Under the pieces are notes generated by a model. The model was not told the DNA's origin, ran no database searches, and saw only the letters and a list, made by a program, of their open reading frames with translations. A stretch of 64,000 nucleotides of DNA from Subtercola lobariae (lineage in GTDB: Bacteria; Actinomycetota; Actinomycetes; Actinomycetales; Microbacteriaceae): positions 558,001-622,000 of the forward strand of contig NZ_BMGP01000002.1 of the NCBI RefSeq assembly GCF_014640255.1, read 5' to 3'. The position numbers and the translations under genes are program-made. This document shows, one piece after another, positions 17,838 to 26,610 of this stretch; position 1 is the stretch's first letter; each line of letters begins with the position of its first letter.

Positions 17838-18791
17838 ATGAGCGAAACCACCACCCCGACACCCGGCCCGGCCGCTGCCGCCCCGCCCCTTTTCTTGCTC
17901 GCGATGGATCACCGCGCTTCACTGCAGAAGCAGGTCTACGGCATCGAGGGCGAGCCCACACCCGCGCAGATCGAGCAGATCTCGGCCGGCAAGACGCTCA
18001 TCTTCGAAGGCCTGCTCGAGGCCGTGAACCGCGGGGTCGACCCGGCGACCGTGGGCGTTCTGGTCGACGAACGCTACGGAACAGCTGTGGCCGAGAAGGC
18101 ACTGGCGGTGGGCATCGACCTCGCCATGCCCATCGAGGCGAGCGGCCACGACTTCTTCGTGCTCGAGTACGGCGACTTCACCAGCACCGATTGGTTCAGT
18201 CACGTCGAGACCTTCAACCCCGCCCAGGTGAAAGTGCTCGTGCGCGACAACCCGGCGTTCGACGAAGCCGACCGCGAGGCGCAGTTCAGACATCTCGCCG
18301 CGGTAGGTCAGGTGTTGCGTGAGTCGGGTCGAGTCTTTCTGATCGAACTGCTGATTCCGGCCACCGAATCCCAGCTGGCGTCGGTCGATCAGGATGCCCT
18401 GCGGTACGACCGCGACGTGCGCCCCGACCTCACCACCCAGGTCATCTCTGAACTGCAGCACGCCCACGTCGAACCTGACATCTGGAAGATCGAGGGCCTC
18501 GAAACCCGTGAAGCTGCCGAGTCGATCGTGGCTGCGGCGAGACAGGATGCCCGGGCATCCGTCACCTGCATCGTGCTCGGTCGCGATGCACCCGAAGAGC
18601 GGCTCGACCACTGGCTGAGCGTCGCAGCACCCGTCGACGGCTTTCGCGGCTTCGCCATCGGCCGAAGCATCTGGGAGCAGCCGCTCACCGACCACCTCAC
18701 CGGACTCAACGGCCCGCACGACCTCGTCGACCGCGTGGCCACCAACTTCACCCACTTCGCCGCCGCCTACCAGGCCGCCGCCTCGGCCTGA
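17838..18791 (+). CDS. DUF2090 family protein (aldolase-like, related to the IolC C-terminal domain)
   Basis: The 317-residue TIM-barrel-like protein opens with LLAMDHRASL, typical of DUF2090 and LacD/IolC-type aldolases, and has WKIEGLE plus a final GFAIGRSIWE segment with a likely phosphate-binding loop. In Gram-negative IolC the same domain is fused to a kinase and acts as 2-deoxy-5-keto-gluconate-6-phosphate aldolase; here it stands alone. The actual substrate is unknown. The start follows GGGAG. Upstream (17684-17837) only a short CCGT-CGT-ACGG dyad is visible. Confidence 0.72.
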   Translation: MSETTTPTPGPAAAAPPLFLLAMDHRASLQKQVYGIEGEPTPAQIEQISAGKTLIFEGLLEAVNRGVDPATVGVLVDERYGTAVAEKALAVGIDLAMPIEASGHDFFVLEYGDFTSTDWFSHVETFNPAQVKVLVRDNPAFDEADREAQFRHLAAVGQVLRESGRVFLIELLIPATESQLASVDQDALRYDRDVRPDLTTQVISELQHAHVEPDIWKIEGLETREAAESIVAAARQDARASVTCIVLGRDAPEERLDHWLSVAAPVDGFRGFAIGRSIWEQPLTDHLTGLNGPHDLVDRVATNFTHFAAAYQAAASA

Positions 18792-18928
18792 ACCCGCCCC
18801 ATCCCCACCCGACCCCGACCCAACTCGCTGCTGCCCGTAGCTGCCACCACCTACAGCAGCCACCGCTTAAAGTAGCCACGACGTGAACCCGACCTCAACT
18901 CACCACGAACTCGCGGGCAGCCAGGGTC

Positions 18929-19342
18929 TCACAATCCGTGCGTCGACGCGAGCGCTACGACGAGTTCGTACGCCTGTCTCGTCATTTCGGCTGCCTTCGT
19001 GCTCGTGCAATAGCCGCCGTAGTGAAGTAGTGATTTGTCTTTCACGAGCCTCATCAGCCGCTTGCTGAGGGCCACCCCGTCTGGCTCGACCGTCGCGAGC
19101 TGCGCGGCCGCCGCACGATGGTCGGCGTCGTTCGCGCGAACGCCGAGTTCTTTGCCACAGATGGCGTCTGCCGTGGCAATGCCTGCCATGATGGCATTCG
19201 AAGCCGCTACTTGCGCGCCAGCCGATAGACCAGCCGCGCCATCAATCAGGGCAAGCTGATCTTCGGCCACCCGAAGAAATTCGCGTGCGGTTGTGGCGCG
19301 TTCTTTCGCATCGGCGCGCGTCATCAGGGCTTGGCGACTCAT
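18929..19342 (-). CDS. HEPN-domain-like protein (candidate toxin of a HEPN/MNT pair)
   Basis: The 137-residue all-helical protein has the HEPN layout: AREFLRVAEDQL, a central Ala-rich helix NAIMAGIATADAI, then a C-terminal KDKSLLHYGGY helix followed by TKAAEMTRQAYELV. The usual RNase motif R-x4-6-H at the last helix reads K101-x5-H107 here; an additional R69-x5-H75 lies earlier. It follows the nucleotidyltransferase gene by 17 bp in one operon, the known HEPN/MNT arrangement. The family call is by pattern; whether it is an active toxin is uncertain because of the Lys replacement. Confidence 0.6.
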   Translation of the reverse strand: MSRQALMTRADAKERATTAREFLRVAEDQLALIDGAAGLSAGAQVAASNAIMAGIATADAICGKELGVRANDADHRAAAAQLATVEPDGVALSKRLMRLVKDKSLLHYGGYCTSTKAAEMTRQAYELVVALASTHGL

Positions 19343-19359
19343 CCAACCAGTCTACGGCT

Positions 19360-20001
19360 TTAACGAGCTTTACTCATTCTCTGTCGCAGATCTGGGCCGT
19401 GAATCGTTCGAGCGTCTTCGCGCCATGACGCGATGAGAGGGTCTTGCGCCGCGACCATGCTGGTCAGCCGCGAATCGGAGACAGCGTAGACGTTGCATGC
19501 GTTGCCCGTGCATGCGGCGATTTCGGAGACCAGGGCATCGACCAGTGTTTCTCGAACGTGTTCGTCGAACCCATCAGAGAAAACCACGGCGACGTCGATA
19601 TCGCTCGCCTTCGTACTTTCACCGCGCACGACTGAGCCGAAAAGCGCGAGTGTTACGTCAGAAACGTGAGGTCGATCGATGCATTCTTCGACAAGGTCGA
19701 TCATTCGCCGTTCGACGTCGGCAAGAGCCCGATCGGCCACGCTGATGAGGGCTTGCACTGCCGGCCAAAGCACGTGACGCTGGTTAACCGCGTAAAGAAT
19801 TGAACCTCCGGCCGGCGTGGCGGTGACCAAACCCTGCACGACCAGTCGCTCGAGCGACTTGCGCATTCCAGCCTCCGAGCCGACGCCGGCGAGTCGGGCG
19901 ACACTCGCCCCAGTGAGGCTCCCGCTCGTTCGGGAAAGCGTGCGAAGCGAAACACCCTCGAGAGAAGGGATGATCGAGAGCATCGGATTACTGAGATCCA
20001 T
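19360..20001 (-). CDS. Nucleotidyltransferase-domain protein with N-terminal winged helix (candidate MNT antitoxin)
   Basis: The 213-residue protein has an N-terminal winged-helix-like DNA-binding region (about 15-75) and a minimal nucleotidyltransferase domain with GSVVRG-x5-SDID (residues 122-136), the metal-binding signature of MNT proteins. MNT antitoxins can AMPylate the paired HEPN toxin. Being first in the operon, with an upstream palindrome and a DNA-binding domain, it is probably autoregulatory. Confidence 0.72.
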   Translation of the reverse strand: MDLSNPMLSIIPSLEGVSLRTLSRTSGSLTGASVARLAGVGSEAGMRKSLERLVVQGLVTATPAGGSILYAVNQRHVLWPAVQALISVADRALADVERRMIDLVEECIDRPHVSDVTLALFGSVVRGESTKASDIDVAVVFSDGFDEHVRETLVDALVSEIAACTGNACNVYAVSDSRLTSMVAAQDPLIASWREDARTIHGPDLRQRMSKAR

Positions 20002-20042
20002 CAGACTCCCACATCTCGAAAAGCAACTATTGTACGCATATC

Positions 20043-20056
20043 CCTACTTTAGTAGG
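20043..20056. promoter_or_regulatory. Candidate operator of the MNT-HEPN operon
   Basis: CCTACTTTAGTAGG has 6-bp perfect arms, lies about 40 bp upstream of the MNT start, and is followed by another CCTAC half-site at about 20063 in an unusually AT-rich stretch. Confidence 0.5.
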
Positions 20057-20160
20057 CACTGCCCTACAATTGTGCTGTGCGGCACCGATGATGTCGGGTC
20101 ACCACCGCCGCCTCGACGTGTGAGCATAGCCACCGCCGACTGATCTGCAACGATGGGGAG

Positions 20161-21162
20161 ATGCTCAGCATCGGAATACTCGGCGCGGCCGGCATTGCGC
20201 CCGCCGCGATTGTGCGCCCGGCGCGACGGCGGAACGATGTGGTGGTCGTGGCGGTGGCGTCACGACGGGCATCCGCTGCCGCCGACTACGCCGACACCCA
20301 CGGCATCGACCGCGGGTACGGCAGCTACCGCGAGCTGCTCGACGACCCCGAGATCGACCTGATATACAACGCGCTGCCGCCGTCGGAGCACATGCGGTGG
20401 TCGATTGCCGCGCTCGAAGCCGGCAAGCACGTTCTCTGCGAGAAGCCGTTCGCCATGAACGCAGCCGAAGCCGAACGTATGACCGATGCGTCGGCGGCGT
20501 CGGGCAAGCGCATCGTCGAGGCGTTTCACGACCGCTATCACCCGTTGAGCGCCGAAATCGATCACATCGTCGGCAGCGGGCGGCTCGGTGGCATCGTCGA
20601 CATACACGCCGACTTTTCGGGCTCGAACCCGTTCGACCCGCGCTCGATTCGGCACGATCCGGCGGTGGGCGGCGGTTCGCTGATGGATCTCGGCTGCTAC
20701 CCGGTGCACTGGGTTCGCGCGTTGATGGGCTCCGAGCCGACCGTCGTTTCTGCGACGGCCACGCTGAATCCCCTCGGAGCCGATCTGAGCATGGATGCCG
20801 CACTCACCTTCGACTCGGGCGTCACCGCTCGCGTAACGTGCTCAATGGTCGAGGGCACGGCGCTGAACTCTTCGCTCGACGTGATCGGCACACACGGGCG
20901 CCTTCACGTGAACAACCTCGTCTTCCCGTCGGCCGGCCACAGCATCACAGTCACGACCGACGGGCACTACGGCGACGTCGACTACGTCTCCACCGTGGCC
21001 GGACTCACCACCTACGACCATCAACTCACTGGCGTCATCACCGGGCTAGCGACAGGCGAACGGATACTCACCGAGGGTCACGACGCGGTGGCGAACATGC
21101 GCGTGATCGACGCCATCTACGCCTCGGCCGGTTTCGACCGTCTCGGCCGAGACGACCAGTGA
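20161..21162 (+). CDS. Gfo/Idh/MocA-family NAD(P)-dependent oxidoreductase
   Basis: The 333-residue protein has an N-terminal Rossmann fold (LSIGILGAAGIAPAAI, residues 2-17), the family motif AGKHVLCEKPFA around residue 95 with its catalytic-region lysine, and a C-terminal alpha/beta domain with SLMDLGCYPVHWVRALMG. Such enzymes act on sugars, inositols or xenobiotic diols. The gene is monocistronic with a short leader. The substrate is unknown. Confidence 0.88.
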   Translation: MLSIGILGAAGIAPAAIVRPARRRNDVVVVAVASRRASAAADYADTHGIDRGYGSYRELLDDPEIDLIYNALPPSEHMRWSIAALEAGKHVLCEKPFAMNAAEAERMTDASAASGKRIVEAFHDRYHPLSAEIDHIVGSGRLGGIVDIHADFSGSNPFDPRSIRHDPAVGGGSLMDLGCYPVHWVRALMGSEPTVVSATATLNPLGADLSMDAALTFDSGVTARVTCSMVEGTALNSSLDVIGTHGRLHVNNLVFPSAGHSITVTTDGHYGDVDYVSTVAGLTTYDHQLTGVITGLATGERILTEGHDAVANMRVIDAIYASAGFDRLGRDDQ

Positions 21163-21259
21163 CTTCATCGAAGACACCGAACTTCTCGGCCGCCTGTCAA
21201 AGCGGGTGCGTCGTGGCCTGCCGGTCATTCGCGCCGACCCGTTGACACGGCGATGCGAG

Positions 21260-22273
21260 TCATCTCTCGTCGGCAATGCGCAAGGTCGTAGCGGCGCGCT
21301 GCTCGAGAAGCTTCGCCGCCAGTAATTCGCCACCGACCGCGCCGAAACGCGCAAGGGCCTCGCGGTGCATCCGCAACACCTGAGCCGACAGCTCGAACGG
21401 CGTGCCGGTCTCGCCGGCGAGCGCCACGACGGTTTGCAGCTCTTCGACGACGCGGCCGATGCCGAAGTCTTCGAGATAGTCGCCCCGCAGCAGGTAGCCG
21501 AGATGCCGGTCGATGAACTGGCTGCCACCCGCGCTCACCGCCAGCGTGTCGCGCAGCGTCGCGAGATCAAGGCCCAGCGCCTGGCCGAGCAGCAGGGCCT
21601 CGGTGACCGCGATGCTCTGCCCGAACCACAGTAGGTTCGCGAGCAGTTTTGCCGTCTGGCCCGCTCCCGGCTGTTCGCCCAGGTACCGGATGCTCGCCGG
21701 CTCGCTCGCGCCGACGTTCGCCCCGAGCGCGGCCAACACCGGCCGCACCCGCGCGACAGCGGCCTCGGCGCCCGCCACGCAGAACGACAGCGCGGCATCT
21801 CGGGCCGCGGTCACACCCCCACCCATCGGCGCTTCGACGTAGCCGATGCCGCGCGCCGCAGCGACCGTGGCGAGCTCTGCGGCCATCCGCGGGTCACCAC
21901 TGGTCAAGTCGAGCCATATCGCGCCCGGTCTCATGGCCGCGAGCGCTCCACCGCCGCGCGAAGGGGGTGCCCCTGCGTCGTACGAGAGCAGAGCATCCGG
22001 TGCCATCGCCTGACCGAGTTCTGGCGCGCCAGGCAGCACGGTGATCAGCAGATCGCTGTCGCGGCAGAGTGCACGGATGCCCGGTGAACGGCGTATTGCG
22101 GCAGCGTCGAGTGCGGCATCCCGAGCCGAATTGACGTCGAACGCCGTCACCTCGTAGCCGGCCGCGGCGAGGTTCACCGCAATCGGCAGCCCCATGCGCC
22201 CGGCGCCGAGCACCCCGATGCTACCGATGGAGGCAGCGTCGGGTGCGCCGCCAGGCCGGCCGACGGCTGCCAC
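21260..22273 (-). CDS. 3-hydroxyisobutyrate dehydrogenase-like NAD(P)-dependent oxidoreductase
   Basis: The protein of about 337 residues belongs to the beta-hydroxyacid dehydrogenase family: GVLGAGRMGLPIAVNLAAAGYEV (Rossmann), DLTSGDPRMAAEL, EAPMGGGVTAARDA, and the substrate-side lysine in GAGQTAKLLANLL. The upstream frame is open but overlaps fabF; the GTG at 22273, four bases after the fabF stop, is the likely start and implies an operon with fabF. Whether it is an imine reductase, glyoxylate reductase or HIBADH cannot be told. Confidence 0.8.
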   Translation of the reverse strand: MAAVGRPGGAPDAASIGSIGVLGAGRMGLPIAVNLAAAGYEVTAFDVNSARDAALDAAAIRRSPGIRALCRDSDLLITVLPGAPELGQAMAPDALLSYDAGAPPSRGGGALAAMRPGAIWLDLTSGDPRMAAELATVAAARGIGYVEAPMGGGVTAARDAALSFCVAGAEAAVARVRPVLAALGANVGASEPASIRYLGEQPGAGQTAKLLANLLWFGQSIAVTEALLLGQALGLDLATLRDTLAVSAGGSQFIDRHLGYLLRGDYLEDFGIGRVVEELQTVVALAGETGTPFELSAQVLRMHREALARFGAVGGELLAAKLLEQRAATTLRIADER

Positions 22274-22277
22274 CGCG

Positions 22278-23528
22278 TCAGGAAGCCGAGGCCGAGGCAG
22301 GCACGAACACGATGCTGCCGTTGTGCCCGCCGAAGCCGAAGCTGTTCGAGAGCACCGGCCCCGGAACCCACGGCCGCGGCTCGCGAGCAATGTCGAGCGT
22401 GATCGCCTCGTCTTGGTTCACCAGCCCCGCGGTCGGCGGCACCGTCTCATTCGCGATGGTCAACGCCACGGCCACGGCCTCAATCGCCCCAGCAGCCCCG
22501 AACGAATGCCCGGTCACACCCTTGATGCTGGTGAGCACGGGCGCGTCGGCGCCGAACAACCGCGACACGGCTTCGCTTTCGGCAGCGTCGTTCAGGCCGG
22601 TCGAGGTTCCGTGCGCGTTGATGTGCGTGATGTCTTCGGGGCGTAAGCCGGCGTCTTCTAGGGCCAACCGCATGGTGCGCTCGGCGCCCCTGCCATTGGG
22701 CGCCGGCGCGGTGACGTGGTAGGCATCCGCCGTCGACGCTGCACCCTCGATGGTCATGTACACGTGCGCGCCCCGTGCCACGGCGCGCTCGAGCGGCTCG
22801 AGAACCAGCATTCCGCATCCTTCAGACGCAGCGAGGCCGTCGCGGTCGCGGTCGAAGGGGCGCGAGATGCCGCTCTTCGAGAGTGCGCGCATGTTGCCGA
22901 AGCCCGCGATGCACACCGGAGTGAGGCTCGAATCGGTGCCGCCCGCCAGCACGACGTCGGCGAAGCCCTGCGCAATGAGCCGGGCGCCGGCTGCGATGGC
23001 GTCTGTTCCTGCGGCGCAGGCGGTGGTGACAGTGGATGCCGTACCCCTCATGCCGAACCGAATACTCAGAGCGCCCGCCGCAGCGTTCGGCATCACCATG
23101 GGCACCGTGTGGGGTGAGACGAGGCGTTCCCCACGGTCACGCAGCACGTCGGCCTGGGCCGCGAACGTCTGGATTCCGCCGATTCCGGTGCCCATCGACA
23201 CCGCCGCGCGATCGAGGTCGACCGTGTCGACAAGCGCCTGAGTGTCGCTTTCTGCGGGGGCGTCGGAACGGGCATCCGCCAGCAGGCCCGCATCACGCAG
23301 TGCCTCGTCGGCCGCCACCACCGCGAAGTGCACATTGATGTCAGAGTTCTTCGCGGTTTTGTGCGTCATCACCCGGCGCGCATTGAGCTTTTCTTCGTCG
23401 ACCCGTCGAACGTTGCCGTCGACGGCGGGGGCCAGCAGGCTCTGCCAGAACGCGTCGACCCCGACTCCTGCCGGCGTCACAACGCCGATTCCGGTGACGG
23501 CGACGGTACGGTTCTGCAGCGGCTTCAT
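22278..23528 (-). CDS. 3-oxoacyl-ACP synthase (KAS II, FabF-like)
   Basis: The 416-residue condensing enzyme carries the Cys171 nucleophile in TACAAGTDAI, the His pair in NAHGTSTGLND and GHSFGAAG, and the C-terminal FGFGGHNGS. It elongates acyl-ACP with malonyl-ACP. It has a strong AGGAG before the ATG but no adjacent acyl carrier protein or fabD/fabH, so it may be a stand-alone FabF copy for fatty-acid tailoring rather than the main housekeeping one. Confidence 0.88.
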   Translation of the reverse strand: MKPLQNRTVAVTGIGVVTPAGVGVDAFWQSLLAPAVDGNVRRVDEEKLNARRVMTHKTAKNSDINVHFAVVAADEALRDAGLLADARSDAPAESDTQALVDTVDLDRAAVSMGTGIGGIQTFAAQADVLRDRGERLVSPHTVPMVMPNAAAGALSIRFGMRGTASTVTTACAAGTDAIAAGARLIAQGFADVVLAGGTDSSLTPVCIAGFGNMRALSKSGISRPFDRDRDGLAASEGCGMLVLEPLERAVARGAHVYMTIEGAASTADAYHVTAPAPNGRGAERTMRLALEDAGLRPEDITHINAHGTSTGLNDAAESEAVSRLFGADAPVLTSIKGVTGHSFGAAGAIEAVAVALTIANETVPPTAGLVNQDEAITLDIAREPRPWVPGPVLSNSFGFGGHNGSIVFVPASASAS

Positions 23529-23665
23529 GCGTGGTTCTCCTAGTGAGGTCGATACTCGTTCAACTGAAACATTCGAACGGGCTTCGCGTCGGGCGAGATG
23601 GGTCTAAACATCGTGCTGAGGATTTGTAGCAATCCCACCAACGATTGCGACGGTGAGGGTCGCGA

Positions 23666-23730
23666 GCTACCAGGCTCGGGTTACCACGTGGCGGCTACCA
23701 GACTCGGGTCACCACGTGCCTGCTACCAGG
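23666..23730. repeat. 28-bp tandem repeat overlapping the 3' end of the secreted protein gene
   Basis: Units beginning GCTACCAG(G/A)CTCGGGT start at 23666 and 23694, with a partial third from 23722. The third copy contains the last codons and stop of the gene at 23723, so the stop-bearing segment has been copied downstream. Confidence 0.85.
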
Positions 23731-24361
23731 TACCGGCCGGCGACGAGTATTCGGGTACAGGCGTGTACGACCAGTGTGCTCCGTTCGCGTAATGGCTGGT
23801 GGCCCATGGCGAGGCCCAAATGGCCTGCTCGATCTGGGCAGTGGGCGCACTGGCCGCGAATCCGGCGACGATTCCCGAATAGCCGCTGTTGCTGTGCAAT
23901 GCCTCTGCCGCGTTCTCGGCCGCCGTCACGAGGTTGTCGTAGCTGCCGAACCCGCTGCCCCCGCCCGAACCCCAGCCGTTGTTCAGCGGATTGTTGCGAT
24001 TCCACCAATCGTTCGGCCCGTTCTCTTGCCGCATCCAGCGCATCATGACGGTGACGTTCGAATCGCTCACCGGAAATCCGGCCAGAAACATCACCAGTTT
24101 CGCCCAGTCGCGGTTGGTGGTGCCGGCTTCGAAAGTCTGGAGGCCTGAAGTTGCCGAGTAGTCGTCGCGGGTCACTCTGATGCCGGTCGCCGTGCCCGGC
24201 ACACTGATCACCTGCAATGTGCCCTGCACGCTCGACCCCGCATACGCCTGGTGCACAGGCAGCGCGGGCGGCGCCAGCGCTGTGATCGCCAGCAGGGCGA
24301 ATGCGGCGACACCGGCCGCTATGGCGACGACGCGGCTCACTTGTCGGCGGCGTGGTTGCAC
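23723..24361 (-). CDS. Secreted protein with lysozyme/glucosaminidase-like features
   Basis: The 212-residue protein has a signal peptide or N-terminal anchor (RRRQVSRVVAIAAGVAAFAL) and a secreted domain. The segment MMRWMRQENGPNDWWNRNNPLN, with a candidate catalytic Glu in RQEN, followed by helical repeats (AAENAAEAL) and WATSHYANG, resembles transglycosylase/lysozyme-fold glycosidases. It could act on peptidoglycan. Start is GTG at 24361. The call rests on pattern only. Confidence 0.55.
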   Translation of the reverse strand: MQPRRRQVSRVVAIAAGVAAFALLAITALAPPALPVHQAYAGSSVQGTLQVISVPGTATGIRVTRDDYSATSGLQTFEAGTTNRDWAKLVMFLAGFPVSDSNVTVMMRWMRQENGPNDWWNRNNPLNNGWGSGGGSGFGSYDNLVTAAENAAEALHSNSGYSGIVAGFAASAPTAQIEQAIWASPWATSHYANGAHWSYTPVPEYSSPAGTW

Positions 24362-24510
24362 GCTTCCACGGTATCAGCCCCGCCCTAGGCGCCCTCGGGG
24401 CGAGCCGCCCGCGGGGGTTCCGGTCAGCGGGTCGCGCGTTCGCCGCTCGGTGCAGCGTGCGGGTGAGTGCGGCCGGGCATCCAGGCCGTCAGAATCTGGG
24501 CGCGACCGGG

Positions 24511-24663
24511 TCAGCGCGACATCGCCGACGCAATCACCGGCACAGCCCACTCGGCGGCAACCGACACGTCGCGACGAGTAAGCCCGCGTCTGGCCTGAGC
24601 ATTCTCTTCGTGTTTCGGCGCGGAGTCGGCGGGATGTTCGGCAGCAGATTCGGGTGAACTCAT
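24511..24663 (-). CDS. Small ORF ending in a Tat-like signal segment (possible gene remnant)
   Basis: A 50-codon frame starts at ATG 24663 and ends with LTRRDVSVAAEWAVPVIASA followed by Met-Ser-Arg-stop. Actinobacterial surface proteins often begin with R-R-D-x-(x)4-A-W-x-V-P-V-I and then continue for hundreds of residues; here it stops directly. It may be a truncated remnant of such a protein or a short membrane-targeted peptide. No SD is visible. Confidence 0.35.
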   Translation of the reverse strand: MSSPESAAEHPADSAPKHEENAQARRGLTRRDVSVAAEWAVPVIASAMSR

Positions 24664-24789
24664 AGAAGCGAAAGCCTTGTCTCGTATCGAGAGCGATCGC
24701 AACGATCGCCGCAATTGCTAGCGTACGAGTGCCGATTCGCCCGTTTCGCGCCCCAGTGCGAGGGCCCCTCGTTGGTGGGGGGGGTGGCT

Positions 24790-25233
24790 CTATTTGGCGG
24801 CGGCGATGAGGCCGTTCTGCGTCGCCACGCGTTCGAGGGTGCGCTGGAGGGCGGCGCGGGCATCCATATCGAGGCTGCCGAGTAGTTCTGCATCGACTTC
24901 GTCGCCCAGGCGCGCCGCGTCATTCAGCAGTTCGCGCCCCACAGCGGTGAGTTCGATGACGAAACTGCGACGACTTGTAGGGTCGGCGACGCGCGCCACT
25001 GCGTTTCGCTCTTCGAGGTCGTCGAGCATGGTCACTATGGCGCTCGGCACGACACCGAGCGCCTGGCCGAGCGCGGTTTGCGGGCCGGGCGGCATCGAGT
25101 TCACCGCCAGGAGCAGGCCGAAGTGCTTCGGCCTGATGCCGAGCGTTTCGAGGCGCTCGGCGAAGCGGGCGGAGGTGAGCTGGCCGATCTTCGTCAGCAG
25201 GTAACCCGAGGCGTAGTGGGTTGACGGATCCAT
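24790..25233 (-). CDS. MarR-family transcriptional regulator
   Basis: The 147-residue protein has the MarR winged helix (about 30-110), with LGIRPKHFGLLLAV, LGVVPSAIVTMLDDLEERNAVAR and the wing DPTSRRSFVIELT. It is divergent from the small membrane protein at 25256, with 22 bp between starts, and inverted repeats lie over the neighbour's start. Repression of the neighbour is likely. Confidence 0.87.
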   Translation of the reverse strand: MDPSTHYASGYLLTKIGQLTSARFAERLETLGIRPKHFGLLLAVNSMPPGPQTALGQALGVVPSAIVTMLDDLEERNAVARVADPTSRRSFVIELTAVGRELLNDAARLGDEVDAELLGSLDMDARAALQRTLERVATQNGLIAAAK

Positions 25234-25255
25234 CGGGCAATTCTACAGTGAGAGT

Positions 25256-25615
25256 ATGATTCATATAGAGAACAGTTCTTTTACAGAACTGAATGTCTGG
25301 TTCTGGCTGTGTTTCGCCCTGACTGCCGCGAGTGCACTGACGAGTCTGGGTTTCTCGCTGGCGGCACTGCGCGGGCCGAACCGAGATGTGTACGCAAAAT
25401 ACTCGCTCAGTCGAAGCATCGCTCTCGTGGGAGGGGTAATCGTGGTGCTCGCCGTGCACACAGTGAGTGCCTTGTTCGTGATGGCGCTGGCGATGACCGT
25501 GGTTCAGGCCCTCGATGCGGTTGTCGGCATCACCATCTCCGACCGCATGAAGACGTTCGGGCCCGCGGCTCTCGCGGTACTCACGCTCGCTGCCGCGCTG
25601 CTGCTCGGCCCCTGA
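25256..25615 (+). CDS. Small membrane protein (about four helices) under divergent MarR control
   Basis: The 119-residue protein has predicted membrane segments at about 12-35, 53-73, 75-90 and 100-117, and a RSIALVGG... middle section similar to small DUF4267-type membrane proteins. Function is unknown. The first codons overlap an inverted repeat (25269-25291) that may be the MarR operator. Confidence 0.65.
   Translation: MIHIENSSFTELNVWFWLCFALTAASALTSLGFSLAALRGPNRDVYAKYSLSRSIALVGGVIVVLAVHTVSALFVMALAMTVVQALDAVVGITISDRMKTFGPAALAVLTLAAALLLGP
25269..25291. promoter_or_regulatory. Candidate MarR operator within the start of the membrane protein gene
   Basis: AGAACAGTTCT (25269-25279) is a perfect odd dyad, and CAGTTCT-N5-AGAACTG (25273-25291) gives a second overlapping dyad. 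Both lie just inside the coding start. Confidence 0.5.
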
Positions 25616-25623
25616 CCGCCTCA

Positions 25624-25745
25624 GCGCGCGCCCTCGTTATCGATCGGGCGATCCGCGACTCCTGCGCGACCCGCATCCGCCTCGGCGCGCGCACTCGCTG
25701 TCGATCGGGCGATCCGCGACTCCAGCCCGACCCGCCTCCGCCTCC
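25624..25745. repeat. 61-bp imperfect tandem duplication after the membrane protein stop
   Basis: Two copies (25624-25684 and 25685-25745) share CGATCGGGCGATCCGCGACTCC and flanking sequence and sit directly after the stop codon at 25615. The remaining gap to the TetR start has no other feature. Confidence 0.8.
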
Positions 25746-25808
25746 GCCTGAGCCCGCAAACCCCTACGCGCACACCCGCGCACCGCTACGCCGTGTAAGT
25801 TGACCGTC

Positions 25809-26540
25809 ATGCCTGATGCAGCTGCCACCCCGAGCTCCGCAAGCACGCCGCCCACGAGGCCAGCCGCCAGCGCCTCCAGTGCCGCCGCCGCTGACCCATC
25901 CGGCGCCGCCATCGCCCTGCTGGCGCGAAACGGCTACGACAACACCACGGTCGAAGAGATCGCCGCCGCCGCCGGAATGAGTCGCACCACCTTCTTTCGC
26001 CGCTTCAAATCGAAAGACGACATCGTCTTCGCCGACCACGAAACCCTGCTCAGCCGCGTGAACCTGAGCCTCGCCGAGGCCACCGGAAACCCGCTCATAG
26101 CCGTTGCCGAAGCCGGACAACTCGTGTTCGATCACCACGTCAGACGCCGCGAAACGTCGCTCGCCCGATTCTCCCTGCTGCATAACGTCGCCTCGCTGCG
26201 CGACCGCGAATTCATCACCACCCGACGCTACGAACGCGAGTTCGCCCGATACCTGCTGACCGCCCTGCCCGACTCACCTCGCCGCGAATACGGCGCCGTA
26301 GCGTTTGCTTCGAGCATCGTGGCCGTGCACAATCAGGTGTTACGTCAGTGGCTGAGCGACCCCGACACCGAACGCACCGCCCTTCTGCGGCGCGAGCTGC
26401 GCAGCATCGTCGCTGTCTTCACCCCGATGCTGCTGCCGGATGCCCGGCCCTCCGCCCCCGCCGTGCTGGTCTCCGTCTTCGATCCCACCACCGACCCTGC
26501 CGCCATTCTCGAGGCCATCACGAACGCCCTCGACGCGTAG
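25809..26540 (+). CDS. TetR-family regulator (probable regulator of the fadB operon)
   Basis: The protein of about 243 residues has a Ser/Ala/Pro-rich N-terminal tail, then a TetR HTH (NTTVEEIAAAAGMSRTTFFRRFKSKDDIVFADHE) and a helical C-terminal domain ending in AILEAITNALDA. ATG 25809 is preferred over the TTG at 25800. It lies upstream of and parallel to the FadB/acyl-CoA dehydrogenase operon, whose promoter region contains a palindrome, so control of beta-oxidation is plausible. Confidence 0.82.
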   Translation: MPDAAATPSSASTPPTRPAASASSAAAADPSGAAIALLARNGYDNTTVEEIAAAAGMSRTTFFRRFKSKDDIVFADHETLLSRVNLSLAEATGNPLIAVAEAGQLVFDHHVRRRETSLARFSLLHNVASLRDREFITTRRYEREFARYLLTALPDSPRREYGAVAFASSIVAVHNQVLRQWLSDPDTERTALLRRELRSIVAVFTPMLLPDARPSAPAVLVSVFDPTTDPAAILEAITNALDA

Positions 26541-26610
26541 CTCGTCGCGCGTGCCCCGCGACCAGTGGCATGCGCAAGTGGCGCCCTGCACGCGAGGCGC
26601 GGCCATCTCA

